Numbered from the stretch's first letter, positions 7,574 through 16,616 are shown. The stretch is 64,000 bases of DNA from 55-13 sp964501275 (GCA_964501275.1 CAZCSP010000001.1:1-64000), one strand, 5' to 3'. The notes: a model not told the origin generated them from the letters alone. Translations and numbers: made by a program.

Positions 7574-8307
7574 CGTTCCTGTGCCTTCCGTTTGCCGCTG
7601 GCCCACTCGATACCTTCGGCAAGGATCTTCACGAAATCCGGCTCCTCATAGCTCTCTTTAGTGTGCCCAAAGCCGGTGTAGAAGGCACGCCCGCCGTCGT
7701 ATTCGTGGCACCACATGATCGGGTGATCTTCGCCCATGGTGTGGCCCTCGTAGCTCTTGGTGTCCAAACTCGCCAAAACATGGACCTTGCCGCGCGGATT
7801 GTGGGTGTAGCAATACCACTCGTCGGTGCGAGTCCAAGGGGTCTTCAGGTGCTTGGTGATCGGGTGCTTCAGGTCCTCGATAATGACCTTGGCCTCCTGA
7901 ATCTTGGGATGGCTCTTAAAGTAGCCGCCGACCAACTTGCCATACCAGGGCCAGTCGTACTCGGTATCCGCCGCCGCATGGATGCCCACATAGCCGCCGC
8001 CTGCCTGGATGTACTTCTCAAGGACCGGCTGCTGGTCCGCGTCCAAGATATCGCCCGTGGTGCAGAGGAAGACGATCACATCGAACGGCTTCAGCTTCTC
8101 GCCCAGGAACCAGGTGGGGTCCTCAGTAAACGTCACCGCCCAATCCCGCTCCTCGCAAATCTTCCAAAAGGCCTTCTTCCCTTCCGGGATCGAATCATGC
8201 CGGAAGCCTTTGGTCCGAGAGAAGACCAGAATGTTCTTCTTCGGCTGCTCCGGCTTAAAGTCGGTCGTAGACATCATCACTCCCAAGGTCGCGGCGACAA
8301 GCAACAT
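7570..8307 (-). CDS. ThuA-like (trehalose utilisation) domain protein
   Basis: 245 residues. ThuA-family class-I glutamine-amidotransferase-like fold: KNILVFSRTKGFRHDSI, DVIVFLCTTGDILD, a GGGYVGIHAAADTEYDWPWY block near residue 120, the SHP/IEDLKHPITKHL and DEWYCYTHNPRG stretches, and GRAFYTGFGHTKESYEEPDF at the end. Members take part in trehalose/sucrose-derivative or other sugar catabolism, but the reaction is poorly defined. The N-terminus is hydrophobic (LLVAATLGVMM), suggesting export. A TAACCT box (8314-8319) ends exactly 6 nt before the ATG and no Shine-Dalgarno is present, consistent with a leaderless message. First gene of a two-gene operon. Confidence 0.85.
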   Translation of the reverse strand: MLLVAATLGVMMSTTDFKPEQPKKNILVFSRTKGFRHDSIPEGKKAFWKICEERDWAVTFTEDPTWFLGEKLKPFDVIVFLCTTGDILDADQQPVLEKYIQAGGGYVGIHAAADTEYDWPWYGKLVGGYFKSHPKIQEAKVIIEDLKHPITKHLKTPWTRTDEWYCYTHNPRGKVHVLASLDTKSYEGHTMGEDHPIMWCHEYDGGRAFYTGFGHTKESYEEPDFVKILAEGIEWASGKRKAQER

Positions 8308-8313
8308 GGGCGG

Positions 8314-8319
8314 AGGTTA
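8314..8319 (-). promoter_or_regulatory. Putative -10 box of leaderless thuA-like transcript
   Basis: TAACCT on the minus strand, 6 nt before the ATG at 8307, which would place the A of ATG at +1. Consensus match is only moderate. Confidence 0.4.
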
Positions 8320-8416
8320 CCTTGAAGTTTGGAGTTGGGAGTTTGGAGTTTGGAATTTGGAGTTCTATTTCGTTCGTATAGTTTGCGGTAGGCGTGAGCA
8401 GGAAATTTCATGCGAA

Positions 8417-8462
8417 GACGCAAAGATCGCAAAAGCACCATCTCCTTTGCGATCTTTGCGTC
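8417..8462. repeat. Perfect 17-bp hairpin of GCAAAGATC type (family D)
   Basis: Arms 8417-8433 and 8446-8462 pair over 17 nt around a 12-nt loop, directly after the stop of the leftward beta-helix gene, where it could act as a terminator. Related GCAAAG/CTTTGC modules occur at 22915-22990. Upstream, 8323-8365 is a TTTGGAGTT-type oligomer repeat of unknown meaning. Confidence 0.7.
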
Positions 8463-9611
8463 CTATTTCGAATAGGCATGAGCGCCAAACTTGAGAGCCG
8501 TGCTACCTGGGCGAACGCCTAGATTCTGTTTGCCAGCATCCATAAACAGCGGGTCCTGACCATAGACTCCGTCTTTCTCCACCGTGGGAAGGGTTGGTTT
8601 ACTCCGAGTTGGAGCATCTTCGCAGAACCAGAAGTTGCGGGCGAATCGGAAGGTCTCGGGAGCGGTATCCGCGCCGATATTCACCCCGCCTGACACCCAT
8701 CGTTGGGAGTTGAAAACGATCAGGTTGTCCTCGAAGACGCCATTCCGACACGGAACAAAGTCCGGCGACCTCGTCTCTTGGAGAATGCGAAGCGCCCAAC
8801 GGTCGGGCAGGTAGATGGTGTTGAACCGCACCGTCGCTCCATCCACCCCCACAAAAGCGATGGGGGCGACGCCACCAATAAACGTGCAACCCTCCACCCG
8901 GATGTCCTTGGCCTCGACCCTCTTCCCTGCCGGAACCTTGTCGATCGGCGGTCGGAAGTAAGCCATGCCGGTGCTGCCGCCGATATTGACGCTCCGTTGG
9001 CCAGGATTGCGGAATGTGGACTTGCTGATGAGGATGTCGGCAGTCCCACCCTTGGCCTGCACCGCATTGCTCCCGCCATCTCGGAAGTCGCACCCCGTGA
9101 TCACGCCCCGATGGCAGCCCACCATGTCGATCCCCGATCCGCCCCACCGTTCGACCGTACAGTTCTCCACCCGAAAGTCGGTCAACCCCGAAAGCTTGAT
9201 GCCGTCGTTGTTCCCCGCCGGGAGGTCCGAGACTTTCAGGTTCCTGAGCGTCACATGGTGAGATGGAGTCTCAGGGGTCGCGTCGTCGTCGATGTTGATC
9301 CCATTCCCCCGCGCCCCTGAGACGACTAGATCGCGAATCACCAAGTTACTGACCTTGGAAAAATGCAGCCCGCTCCCGCCGCCTTTGAAGTGGGGAGGCT
9401 TGGCAGGATCAGCGGCACGGATGACAATCGGTTTGTCCAGACCGCCATGCACATTCGAGAAGTGAAGCCCGCCGGGATAGTCGCCGGATTGGATGAGGAT
9501 TTGAGTCCCAGGTTTGGCGGAGGCGACGGCTTGGCGTAGTTCAGCGACGTTGGACACTCTGATTTCCGGGCTTTGGGTGGCCAACAGGAGTAGGGAGAGC
9601 AGGGCGGTCAT
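8463..9611 (-). CDS. Secreted right-handed parallel beta-helix protein (polysaccharide-lyase-like)
   Basis: 382 residues with a short signal peptide (MTALLSLLLLATQS). After an N-terminal NVAELRQAVASAKPGTQILIQSGDYPG segment, which is typical of chondroitinase-B / pectate-lyase-like beta-helices, come repeated rungs such as NLVIRDLVVSGARGNGI, VTLRNLKVSD, FRVENCTVERWGGSGI and GVITGCDFRDGGSNAV. Proteins of this fold cleave or bind acidic polysaccharides; catalytic residues cannot be assigned by eye. The start at 9611 is chosen because the longer frame (to 9728) gives no signal peptide and would overlap the divergent promoter region. The C-terminal region (LPTVEKDGVYGQDPLFMD) is also typical of the family. 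Confidence 0.75.
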   Translation of the reverse strand: MTALLSLLLLATQSPEIRVSNVAELRQAVASAKPGTQILIQSGDYPGGLHFSNVHGGLDKPIVIRAADPAKPPHFKGGGSGLHFSKVSNLVIRDLVVSGARGNGINIDDDATPETPSHHVTLRNLKVSDLPAGNNDGIKLSGLTDFRVENCTVERWGGSGIDMVGCHRGVITGCDFRDGGSNAVQAKGGTADILISKSTFRNPGQRSVNIGGSTGMAYFRPPIDKVPAGKRVEAKDIRVEGCTFIGGVAPIAFVGVDGATVRFNTIYLPDRWALRILQETRSPDFVPCRNGVFEDNLIVFNSQRWVSGGVNIGADTAPETFRFARNFWFCEDAPTRSKPTLPTVEKDGVYGQDPLFMDAGKQNLGVRPGSTALKFGAHAYSK

Positions 9612-9744
9612 CTTGAGATCAGTGTATCGGCAAAACCACAACGACACAACGATTTTCATTCCTGTTGAGAACTCCGAAGTCACCACGGAGGCACGGCTGG
9701 CTTCGTTGTGGTTCCTGCCCTTCAACACGGCTGGGAAGTTGCCT

Positions 9745-9750
9745 TATACT
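9745..9750 (+). promoter_or_regulatory. Putative -10 box TATACT of leaderless gene
   Basis: TATACT ends 6 nt before ATG 9757. TTCAAC at 9721-9726, 18 nt upstream, may be the -35; the same TTCAAC-18-TATACT-6-ATG arrangement is seen at the ArsR gene (39041). Confidence 0.55.
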
Positions 9751-9756
9751 GACAAC

Positions 9757-10248
9757 ATGGCAAGGCAACCCGCAAGGAAGATGACGGTCGCGATTTGGCT
9801 GTTGGCGGTTGGAAGCAGTCTTGCGATTGGGGCCGCCTATGCGATGCGCCCGACGGTAAGCCAAGACCCCTATGAGTTTCTTTCCGGGCATAGCCACTTT
9901 GCCAGTGCTGTCTACCGTTCGGCGACTTGCTACTTAGGCGCGAATGAGGAGTCATCGACCAACCTTGAGGAAGTTCGCTTCTACCGTTGGAAAGGAGACT
10001 TCGCCACCGTACGCCAGTCAGCCCAAGAGGAACTTACTCGCATGGGCTTTGAAGCTGGCTACACAAACAAGGACACCGCCTCATGGACAAACGACAGCGA
10101 TGTTTCCATTTGGATCCGCAACGGCTTCTGTAGAGATAAGAGGGAAGCTCTCGACGGGCGGATTCGTGAACCTGGAGTGACCGTTACGGTAACCACCCCA
10201 GTGCCGGAGACGCTTATTCAAAAAGCCCGAGCTTGGATCGAACCCTGA
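9757..10248 (+). CDS. Hypothetical protein with N-terminal membrane anchor
   Basis: 163 residues. MARQPARKMTVAIWLLAVGSSLAIGAAYAMRP is a positively charged N-terminus plus one membrane segment or uncleaved signal. The rest is soluble, with an ACT/ferredoxin-like alternation (RFYRWKGDFATVRQSAQEELTRMGFEAGY ... VTVTVTTPVPETLIQKARAWIEP), but no family was recognised. The start is 9757 rather than the upstream in-frame codon at 9514, since the earlier part is antisense to the beta-helix gene. No Shine-Dalgarno; TATACT sits 6 nt upstream of the ATG. Transcribed divergently from the beta-helix gene. Function unknown. Confidence 0.6.
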   Translation: MARQPARKMTVAIWLLAVGSSLAIGAAYAMRPTVSQDPYEFLSGHSHFASAVYRSATCYLGANEESSTNLEEVRFYRWKGDFATVRQSAQEELTRMGFEAGYTNKDTASWTNDSDVSIWIRNGFCRDKREALDGRIREPGVTVTVTTPVPETLIQKARAWIEP

Positions 10249-10361
10249 TCCTGCTTGACTTAGCTTGATCTTTGGCCTCCCGCTGGGTCTACCTCACCGA
10301 CTTCCCATGACTTGGGAGTCTAATGATCAGTTATCGTCTCCCACGGGAGAGATACGCCTTT

Positions 10362-10368
10362 AAGGAGG
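10362..10368 (+). promoter_or_regulatory. Strong Shine-Dalgarno AAGGAGG
   Basis: Perfect anti-16S complement 6 nt before ATG 10375. It shows that the organism also uses Shine-Dalgarno initiation, besides the leaderless-looking genes. Confidence 0.8.
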
Positions 10369-10374
10369 CTTAGC

Positions 10375-11391
10375 ATGAGAAAGGGAATAAAAACTATATG
10401 GATCGCCGGATTGCTGACGATGGCGGCGGTTGCGTCGGCACAAAGCATTCGGGTGAACGTCAACAACGATCCGGTTGGCTTCGAGGGAGCACAGCCGATG
10501 TCGCTGGGTGGCAGGGTGTTTGTGCCCTTGAGAGGCGTTTTTGAAGAGATGGGCGCCTATGTGCAATGGAATCAGCAAACCCAAACGGTCACCGCAACTC
10601 GTGGAGAGACCAAGGTTCAGCTTAAGATTGGCGACGAAATGGCCTGGGTCGATGAGCAATCCGTGGTGATGGATGCCCCGGCGCGACTGATCCAGGGACG
10701 CACGATGGTCCCGCTTCGCTTTTTAGGCGAATCGCTGGGCGCCAACGTGGAATGGATCGCCGCGACTCGAACGGTTGAGATCAACACCGGCGCGATCATT
10801 AACAACGAAAACAATCGGCCGCCGCTCAGCCGGACCGATATGCTGATCGAGACGGGAGCAGTCATCCCGGTGACCCTCGATGAGGAGCTAAGTTCGAACA
10901 ACTCCAAGAAGGGAGACCGGTTCAACGCCACGGTTCGAAGCAACGGCTCGGAGTACGCGGGGCTCCCGGTTGGGACGAAGATCGAAGGACGAGTGCTCTC
11001 GGTAACGCCCAAAGAAGGCAACAACCCCGGAATGCTTGAGCTAGACTTCCGCCGAGCTATCCTGCCCGACGGACGTGCGATGGCTCTCACCGGCTCGTTG
11101 ATCGGCCTGGACAACAACAGCGTCGAGCGAAAGGATGACGGCACCTACGTCGCGAAGTCGACTCGAAAGGATGATCGAATCGTCTTTGCCGGATACGGCG
11201 CAGGCGCGGGCCTTTTGGTTGGACTTCTGACCAAGAAGCCGCTTGAAGGCGCCGTGCTTGGCGGAGTCCTGGGCTACCTCTTTGGCGAGGTGCAAAGGAA
11301 TCAGCAACGAGCGGCAGACGTTCGCCTGAAAGAAGGCACCGAGTTCGGCGTCCGACTTGACCGCGACCTGGTCTGGCGCTCGTCGCCCTAA
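10375..11391 (+). CDS. Stalk-domain (copper amine oxidase N-like) protein with TrbI/glycine-zipper-like C-terminus
   Basis: 338 residues. Signal peptide MRKGIKTIWIAGLLTMAAVASA, then a full copper-amine-oxidase-N/stalk domain (residues 24-142) with paired repeats GRVFVPLRGVFEEMGAYVQWN and GRTMVPLRFLGESLGANVEW. A beta domain follows (GAVIPVTLDEELSSNNSKKGDRFNATV, like periplasmic TrbI-type modules), then a glycine-zipper-like stretch GYGAGAGLLVGLLTKKPLEGAVLGGVLGYLFG that may insert in a membrane. Probably a cell-envelope structural protein. It has a strong AAGGAGG ribosome-binding site at 10362-10368, in contrast to most neighbours, and is followed by an intrinsic terminator. Confidence 0.75.
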   Translation: MRKGIKTIWIAGLLTMAAVASAQSIRVNVNNDPVGFEGAQPMSLGGRVFVPLRGVFEEMGAYVQWNQQTQTVTATRGETKVQLKIGDEMAWVDEQSVVMDAPARLIQGRTMVPLRFLGESLGANVEWIAATRTVEINTGAIINNENNRPPLSRTDMLIETGAVIPVTLDEELSSNNSKKGDRFNATVRSNGSEYAGLPVGTKIEGRVLSVTPKEGNNPGMLELDFRRAILPDGRAMALTGSLIGLDNNSVERKDDGTYVAKSTRKDDRIVFAGYGAGAGLLVGLLTKKPLEGAVLGGVLGYLFGEVQRNQQRAADVRLKEGTEFGVRLDRDLVWRSSP

Positions 11392-11405
11392 CTACCCATA
11401 GACCG

Positions 11406-11440
11406 AAGCGGCCCCGGCAACGCCGGGGCCGCTTTCTTAT
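11406..11440 (+). terminator. Intrinsic terminator
   Basis: AAGCGGCCCCGGC (11406-11418) pairs with GCCGGGGCCGCTT (11421-11433) across a tiny loop and is followed by TCTTATTT. It lies 15 nt after the stop of the stalk-domain gene. Confidence 0.85.
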
Positions 11441-11490
11441 TTGTGATAACGTTCTTCCAATTCTCGAAACTCTTTTGCCTCAGAACCATG

Positions 11491-11496
11491 TAGTAT
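11491..11496 (+). promoter_or_regulatory. Putative -10 box TAGTAT of leaderless Tricorn gene
   Basis: TAGTAT ends exactly 6 nt before ATG 11503; no Shine-Dalgarno is visible. Confidence 0.5.
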
Positions 11497-11502
11497 CGAA
11501 AC

Positions 11503-14500
11503 ATGTGGGGTTTTCGATTTGCGGCGGCGGCAATGGCCGTCGGCCTGTCGGCGTTCTCGATTTCTGAGCCAGGGGCGTTTATGCTGGCTCCCGATATTCA
11601 TGGCGACCAGGTGGTGTTCACCCGAGAGGGCGACATCTGGCTGGGCAACCTGGCCACCGGCGACGCCCGGCGACTGACCCGGCACGAAGGCTTGGAGACC
11701 CGGGCCCGATTCTCCCCCGACGGAACGCAAATCGCCTTCAACGCCACCTACGATGGCGGGGGCAACCAGGTCTACGTGATGTCTGTGGGCGGCGGCATTC
11801 CCCGACGGGTCACCAACCGCCTGAACTCGGCCGTCCTGGAAGACTGGACGCCGGACGGCAGGAAGCTACTCTGCCGAGGCCCCGGTCCTGAGGGCGTGCC
11901 CGAGCCGTTCCTCGTTCCCGCCGCAGGTGGACCAGAAGAGCCGATCCCGCTGCAAAAACTGGGCATGGGACAGATCGGCCCCGGCAACAAGTTGGCCTTC
12001 TGCCGATTCATGGACATTTCCGGAGGCGCGTGGTTCCGGTACAAAGGCGGGTCGAGGAACGACATCTGGGTAGGCGATCTGAACACCCTGTCGTTTAAGA
12101 AAGCCTTCGAGTCCAAAACCCAGGCCCAGTACCCCCAGTGGGTGGGCGATCGCATTTTCTTCGTCCACGAAACGGATGCCACCTGGACGATCACCTCGGT
12201 CCAAGGTGCTGGCGGCGGGGCGAGGAAGCATGGCGTCGCCTCCCAAGAGGTGGTCTACGACCTCCAATCCGACGGCAAGCGGCTCATCTATGTCAAGGGC
12301 AACGGCCTGGAGGTGCTGGACCCGGCTTCCAACAAGGCAACTCCGGTGGATATCGACCTGAAGAGCGACCGCATCCATATGCGCCCCACCCGAATAGACG
12401 CCACGGCGTCTTCCTACAGTATCACCCCCACCGGCAAGCGACTCTTGGTGGAGTCCCGTGGCCAAATCCTGAGCGTTCCGGTCAAGGAAGGCGAGGTTCG
12501 GGTTTGGAAGTCTATGCCAGGCGTCCGTCTCCAGATCCCCGTGATGTCTCCCGACGGCAAGAAGGTCGCCTACGTGTCGGATGAAACCCGCGAGCAGCAG
12601 GTGTACGTCTCCGATGCGGACGGCTCTAATCCCCGGCAGGTCACCAAGGACGCGGGACGCCAAATCCTCTCGATCTCCTGGTCCCCGACTTCCGACATGC
12701 TGTCCGTCGGCGACAGCGAATCCCGCCTGCGCCTGGTCAAACCGGATGGAAGCGAGGATGTTTTGGTCAGCCAGGCGCGACGCAATGTCGGCCCCATGAC
12801 CCACAACTTCTCTCCCGACGGCAAATGGCTGGTCTACACGCTGGAGAAGCCTTGGACCAACCAACTGGTGAACGTCATCTACCTCTACGAGATCGCCACA
12901 AAGCAGTCTCACCAGGTGTCGAGTGGACGATTCCGCGACGAGAACCCCAGCTTTAGCTCGGATGGCCGATTCCTCGCCTACTCGTCCTACCGCTCCATCC
13001 CGATGACGGCTGACGACGTGTTCAGCCAACTCAACAGCACCCCAACCGCCTTCATCATGCTGGTTCCTCTCACCAAGAACGTGGCTTCGCCTTTCCGTCC
13101 GAGGAACGATGAAGAGGAAGCAACCCCTCCGGCCAAGCCTTCCGACGACAAGACGGTCAAGATCGACTTGGATGGGATTCAGACGAGGCTGGTGATGGTT
13201 CCCGGACCTTCTGGCCAGATCACCCAAGTCAAGGTCGTGGGAGACCGCGTGCTTTACGTCGTCGGGAACCAGATCAGCTTTTACGACCTCTCGGCCCGCT
13301 CCGGGGGCACCCTGACGAACGGCAGCGGCTTCATGGTCTCCGCCGACGGCAAGAACCTCTTGACCAGCAACATGAGAGTCATTCCGGTTGGAGCACGCGA
13401 CCTGCCTCCGACTGCCGGAGCCGTCAGTATGCAAGGCTTCAAGCTGGACATCAATCCGCCCAAGGATTGGGAGCAGATATTCTGGGATGCCTGGAGGCTG
13501 AGCCGCGACTACTTCTATGTGCGGAATATGCACGGCGCCGATTGGCCCGCCATTGGGCGCAAATACGCCGCCTTCCTTCCTCACGTCCGGGCGCGCAACG
13601 AACTGACCGAGCTGATCCGCTGGATGCAGGCCGAGCTTTCGGCGGGCCACTCGTTCCGCATGGAGCCGCCCATCTTCACTGCCGCCCCGGTCAGCACTCC
13701 CGCCTACCTGGGGATTGAAACCTTAGCCAGCGGCGGCTTCCATCGCATCACCCGCATCTACGATGGCGACGGCATGACGCCGCCTCCGGGCATTTTGGAG
13801 CCGGGGAATAATGTGTCAGCAGGCGACTACATCATCGCCGTCAACGGCAAGCCCGTCCCCTCGACTATCGACTATCGCGAACTCCTGCGAGACCGGGTGG
13901 GCCAGACGGTTTCCATCCAGGTGAACTCCCAGCCCAGTGCCTCGGGAGCCCGCACCATCTACGTCAAGCCCCACTCCACCGCCATCGAACGCGCCCTGTG
14001 GGAGCGGGATGCGGTGAAAAAGCGGCGCGAGTATGTGGATCAGAAGTCGGGTGGCAAAGTGGGCTACCTGTACCTGGGCGGTATGGTCGATCCCGACATG
14101 GAGGACTTCGCGCTCCAGTACCTAGGACAGCTTGACAAAGAGGGCCTGATCGTGGATATCCGCGAGAACAACGGCGGCTACATCAGCGCGACCATCGTCA
14201 GTATTCTCAGCAAGAAAACCTACCTCCGCCGGTCTCAGCGCAACTCGTTGGAGCCTGGGACCCGATACTACGACGCCTTCGAAGGCCATCTGTGCATGCT
14301 CATCAATGAGGACAGCTACTCGGATGGCGAGGGCGGGCCGGCGAACTGGTACTACGCCAAGCTCGGGCCGCTGATCGGCACCCGCACCTACGGCGCCTTG
14401 GTCGGCTCAGCCCCGATGTGGCCCCTGATGGATGGAGGCGGCGTCCAGGTTCCCCGCTACGGGAACTATCGCGAGGACGTCGGCTGGGTCGTGGAAGGCC

Positions 14501-14679
14501 CCGGCGTTCCCCCGGATATCGAGGTAGACAATGACCCAAACCAGTATGTGAAGGGCGTCGATATGCAGCTCGACCGAGCTATCAAAGAGATGCTGGATCG
14601 AGCCGCCAAGAAGCCTCTCAAGCGACCCATCCAACCCGCCGACCCGGTTCGGGCCAACACGCGCGGATCGGGAAGCTGA
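11503..14679 (+). CDS. Tricorn-type protease (S41 family) with beta-propeller and PDZ domains
   Basis: 1,058 residues, the usual Tricorn length. A signal-like N-terminus (FAAAAMAVGLSAFSIS) is followed by WD40/TolB-like propeller repeats over roughly residues 30-600 (FTREGDIWLGNL, FSPDGTQIAFNA, MSPDGKKVAYVSD, FSPDGKWLVYT), a helical core domain around 650-720 containing H716 (AGHSF), a PDZ domain near 760-830 (GDYIIAVNGKPV), and the C-terminal S41 core with DIRENNGGYI and NEDSYSDGEG, where S940-D941 align with the Tricorn nucleophile. Tricorn degrades oligopeptides released by larger proteases. An exported form is inferred from the N-terminus. TAGTAT lies 6 nt before the ATG. It may be followed cotranscriptionally by the TIGR01777 gene 35 nt away. 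Confidence 0.88.
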   Translation: MWGFRFAAAAMAVGLSAFSISEPGAFMLAPDIHGDQVVFTREGDIWLGNLATGDARRLTRHEGLETRARFSPDGTQIAFNATYDGGGNQVYVMSVGGGIPRRVTNRLNSAVLEDWTPDGRKLLCRGPGPEGVPEPFLVPAAGGPEEPIPLQKLGMGQIGPGNKLAFCRFMDISGGAWFRYKGGSRNDIWVGDLNTLSFKKAFESKTQAQYPQWVGDRIFFVHETDATWTITSVQGAGGGARKHGVASQEVVYDLQSDGKRLIYVKGNGLEVLDPASNKATPVDIDLKSDRIHMRPTRIDATASSYSITPTGKRLLVESRGQILSVPVKEGEVRVWKSMPGVRLQIPVMSPDGKKVAYVSDETREQQVYVSDADGSNPRQVTKDAGRQILSISWSPTSDMLSVGDSESRLRLVKPDGSEDVLVSQARRNVGPMTHNFSPDGKWLVYTLEKPWTNQLVNVIYLYEIATKQSHQVSSGRFRDENPSFSSDGRFLAYSSYRSIPMTADDVFSQLNSTPTAFIMLVPLTKNVASPFRPRNDEEEATPPAKPSDDKTVKIDLDGIQTRLVMVPGPSGQITQVKVVGDRVLYVVGNQISFYDLSARSGGTLTNGSGFMVSADGKNLLTSNMRVIPVGARDLPPTAGAVSMQGFKLDINPPKDWEQIFWDAWRLSRDYFYVRNMHGADWPAIGRKYAAFLPHVRARNELTELIRWMQAELSAGHSFRMEPPIFTAAPVSTPAYLGIETLASGGFHRITRIYDGDGMTPPPGILEPGNNVSAGDYIIAVNGKPVPSTIDYRELLRDRVGQTVSIQVNSQPSASGARTIYVKPHSTAIERALWERDAVKKRREYVDQKSGGKVGYLYLGGMVDPDMEDFALQYLGQLDKEGLIVDIRENNGGYISATIVSILSKKTYLRRSQRNSLEPGTRYYDAFEGHLCMLINEDSYSDGEGGPANWYYAKLGPLIGTRTYGALVGSAPMWPLMDGGGVQVPRYGNYREDVGWVVEGPGVPPDIEVDNDPNQYVKGVDMQLDRAIKEMLDRAAKKPLKRPIQPADPVRANTRGSGS

Positions 14680-14714
14680 CACGGATCGTCCCGCCCGAGT
14701 AGTCTCTGGCAATC

Positions 14715-15647
14715 ATGAAGATTGTCATACCGGGCGGGACGGGAGACCGGGGGCGGGCGGCGGCGAGGCATTGGACCTCAGCGGGCCATGAGGTCGTCGT
14801 CCTCACCCGGTCGCCAAAGGGGCCGGGGCAAGTGGCCTGGGACGCCCAAACTTTGGGAGATTGGGCAGTGGAGATCGATGGCGCAGACGTGGTTCTGAAC
14901 CTGGCCGGACGCACTGTGAACTGCCGTTATAACACCGAGAATCTCCGGCAGATGATGGATTCCCGCGTGCGTTCAGCCAGGGTCGTCGGTCAAGCGATCC
15001 AACAGGCGAAGAACCCGCCCAAGGTGTGGCTCCAGATGAGCACCGCCACGATTTACGCCCACCGCTTCGACGCCCCCAACGACGAGGCGACGGGGATCAT
15101 CGGCGGAGACGAGCCGAACGCCCCGCCCAAGTGGATCGCCAGCATCGACATCGCCAAGGCTTGGGAAGGCGAGTTGGAAAAGGCGGACACTCCAGCCACA
15201 CGCAAAGTCGCCGTCCGAGCCTCCATGGTGATGGGATCAGAAAAGGGCGGCATCTACGACACCCTCGTCCGACTGGCTCGTCGGGGCTTGGCAGGGCGGG
15301 CGGGAGACGGAAAGCAGTTCATCTCCTGGATTCACGAGGCCGATTTCCACCGGGCGTTGGATTTCATCATCGAGCACGAGGACTTGAGCGGCCCCGTCAA
15401 CGTCGCATCGCCCAATCCATTGGCCAACCAAGAGTTCAACCGCATCCTCCGCCAATCGTTGGGCATGAAGATCGGCCTTCCCTCCGCGAAGTGGATGCTG
15501 GAAGTCGGAGCGCGGCTAATGGGAACCGAGACAGAGTTAATCCTCAAAAGTCGCCGGGTGGTTCCCGGGCGGCTATTGGAAGCCGGGTTCCAGTTCGACT
15601 TTCCTTTGTGGGAAGAGGCGGCGGGAAATTTGAGCAGGATAGCCTGA
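14715..15647 (+). CDS. TIGR01777 family NAD-dependent epimerase-like protein (YfcH/SulA type)
   Basis: 310 residues of an extended short-chain dehydrogenase fold. MKIVIPGGTGDRGRAAARHW replaces the usual GGTGFIG dinucleotide motif, and VVLNLAGRTVNCRY, a typical TIGR01777 block, follows near residue 60. STATIYAH and RASMVMGSEKG come next, ending with a short C-terminal DUF1731-like segment (GLPSAKWMLEVGARLMGTETELILKSRRVVPGRLLEAGF). The family is linked loosely to cell division inhibition in older annotation, but its reaction is unknown. ATG 14715 has a TAGTCT box ending 9 nt upstream. A terminator follows at 15702. Confidence 0.85.
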   Translation: MKIVIPGGTGDRGRAAARHWTSAGHEVVVLTRSPKGPGQVAWDAQTLGDWAVEIDGADVVLNLAGRTVNCRYNTENLRQMMDSRVRSARVVGQAIQQAKNPPKVWLQMSTATIYAHRFDAPNDEATGIIGGDEPNAPPKWIASIDIAKAWEGELEKADTPATRKVAVRASMVMGSEKGGIYDTLVRLARRGLAGRAGDGKQFISWIHEADFHRALDFIIEHEDLSGPVNVASPNPLANQEFNRILRQSLGMKIGLPSAKWMLEVGARLMGTETELILKSRRVVPGRLLEAGFQFDFPLWEEAAGNLSRIA

Positions 15648-15701
15648 GAAATCCCAATCCGAAATCCGAACTCTCGGCAGGGACGGCGGGACTGGAAGCA
15701 A

Positions 15702-15740
15702 CCCCTTCCTCCCCGACCTTCGGGGAGGAAGGGGCTTTTT
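15702..15740. terminator. Bidirectional terminator made from family F repeat
   Basis: Arms 15702-15714 and 15722-15734 (CCCCTTCCTCCCC and complement) pair over 13 bp and are followed by CTTTTT. It separates the convergent TIGR01777 and SIMPL genes. Arms are identical to the copy at 5568. Confidence 0.8.
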
Positions 15741-16481
15741 CTACCTAATCCCAAACACCACCTGAGTCGTGGTGTTGACTTCGATCTGGCCTCCTGAGAT
15801 ACCGCTGCCTCCGCCATAGCCGCCGCCCGCGTCAAAGCTCATATTGGCCGACATCTGGGCCATCGGGTAGTAGCCGTCGCCGCCTTCAGAGACAGAAATC
15901 ACCTCGCCGATGTTCACCTTCAGCAAGGCCGCAAGTTGTTGGGCTTTTTCTGTAGCCGCTTGGACCGCCAGTTCGCGCGACTTGGTCCGATGCTTCGCGA
16001 GGCTGTCCACGGAGAACTGGATGTTCTGGACATCGGTCGCCCCGGCCCCAACGGCGGCATCCACCACGTTCGCGATGGTATCCGGTTTCTTGGTGCGTAC
16101 TTGGAGCATATGCACGACTTTCCAGACGGCCTCTCGAATACCCGCTTGTGGATTGGGATTGACGCGATAGATTTGGTACTGCACCGACTGCACATCCTCA
16201 TCGGCGATGCCCGATCTCTTCAGGGCCGCCTTAACCTTTGAGATGGCGGCATCGCAGGCGCTCTTCGCATCGGAAAGTTTGGGAGCGGTTTTGGAGACGC
16301 CCAGGATGGCCGTGGCAATATCCGGGTCCACTCGCACCGAGCCAGAGCCAGATACCGAGATGATCCTTCGCGTAGTCCGCTCCGTACCTTGGTCTTGGGC
16401 AAGCGCAGTCGAGCAGCCGCTGTTCACAACGAGGCCAACGGCAAGCAAAGCGAGTACCGTTAGTTGGGTGAGTTGATACAT
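15741..16481 (-). CDS. SIMPL-domain (DUF541) putative lipoprotein
   Basis: 246 residues. The N-terminal signal ends in a lipobox-like VNSGC (Cys near residue 23), so a lipid-anchored envelope protein is likely. The SIMPL/DUF541 domain runs from RIISVSGSGSVRVDPDIATAILGV to the end, with the characteristic DAKSACDAAISKVKAALKRSGIADEDVQS and QIYRVNPNPQAG blocks; the C-terminal VNTTTQVVFGI strand closes the fold. Oligomeric SIMPL proteins are reported in outer-membrane stress contexts (E. coli YggE, Brucella BP26), but the molecular role is unclear. A good AAAGGAG ribosome-binding site precedes the ATG. It is divergent from the DUF5916 gene. Confidence 0.88.
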   Translation of the reverse strand: MYQLTQLTVLALLAVGLVVNSGCSTALAQDQGTERTTRRIISVSGSGSVRVDPDIATAILGVSKTAPKLSDAKSACDAAISKVKAALKRSGIADEDVQSVQYQIYRVNPNPQAGIREAVWKVVHMLQVRTKKPDTIANVVDAAVGAGATDVQNIQFSVDSLAKHRTKSRELAVQAATEKAQQLAALLKVNIGEVISVSEGGDGYYPMAQMSANMSFDAGGGYGGGSGISGGQIEVNTTTQVVFGIR

Positions 16482-16616
16482 GGTTTCTCCTTTTGGTGAG
16501 TGTCTTCCTTAGGGACGATGGGCTCAGCCCATTGGGATGAGGCAAGTTTTTCCAAGGCCAGGAACCTTGAAAGGCGGTCGACCGGTATCCTATCGCGGAT
16601 TCATGCGGGTGCCATA

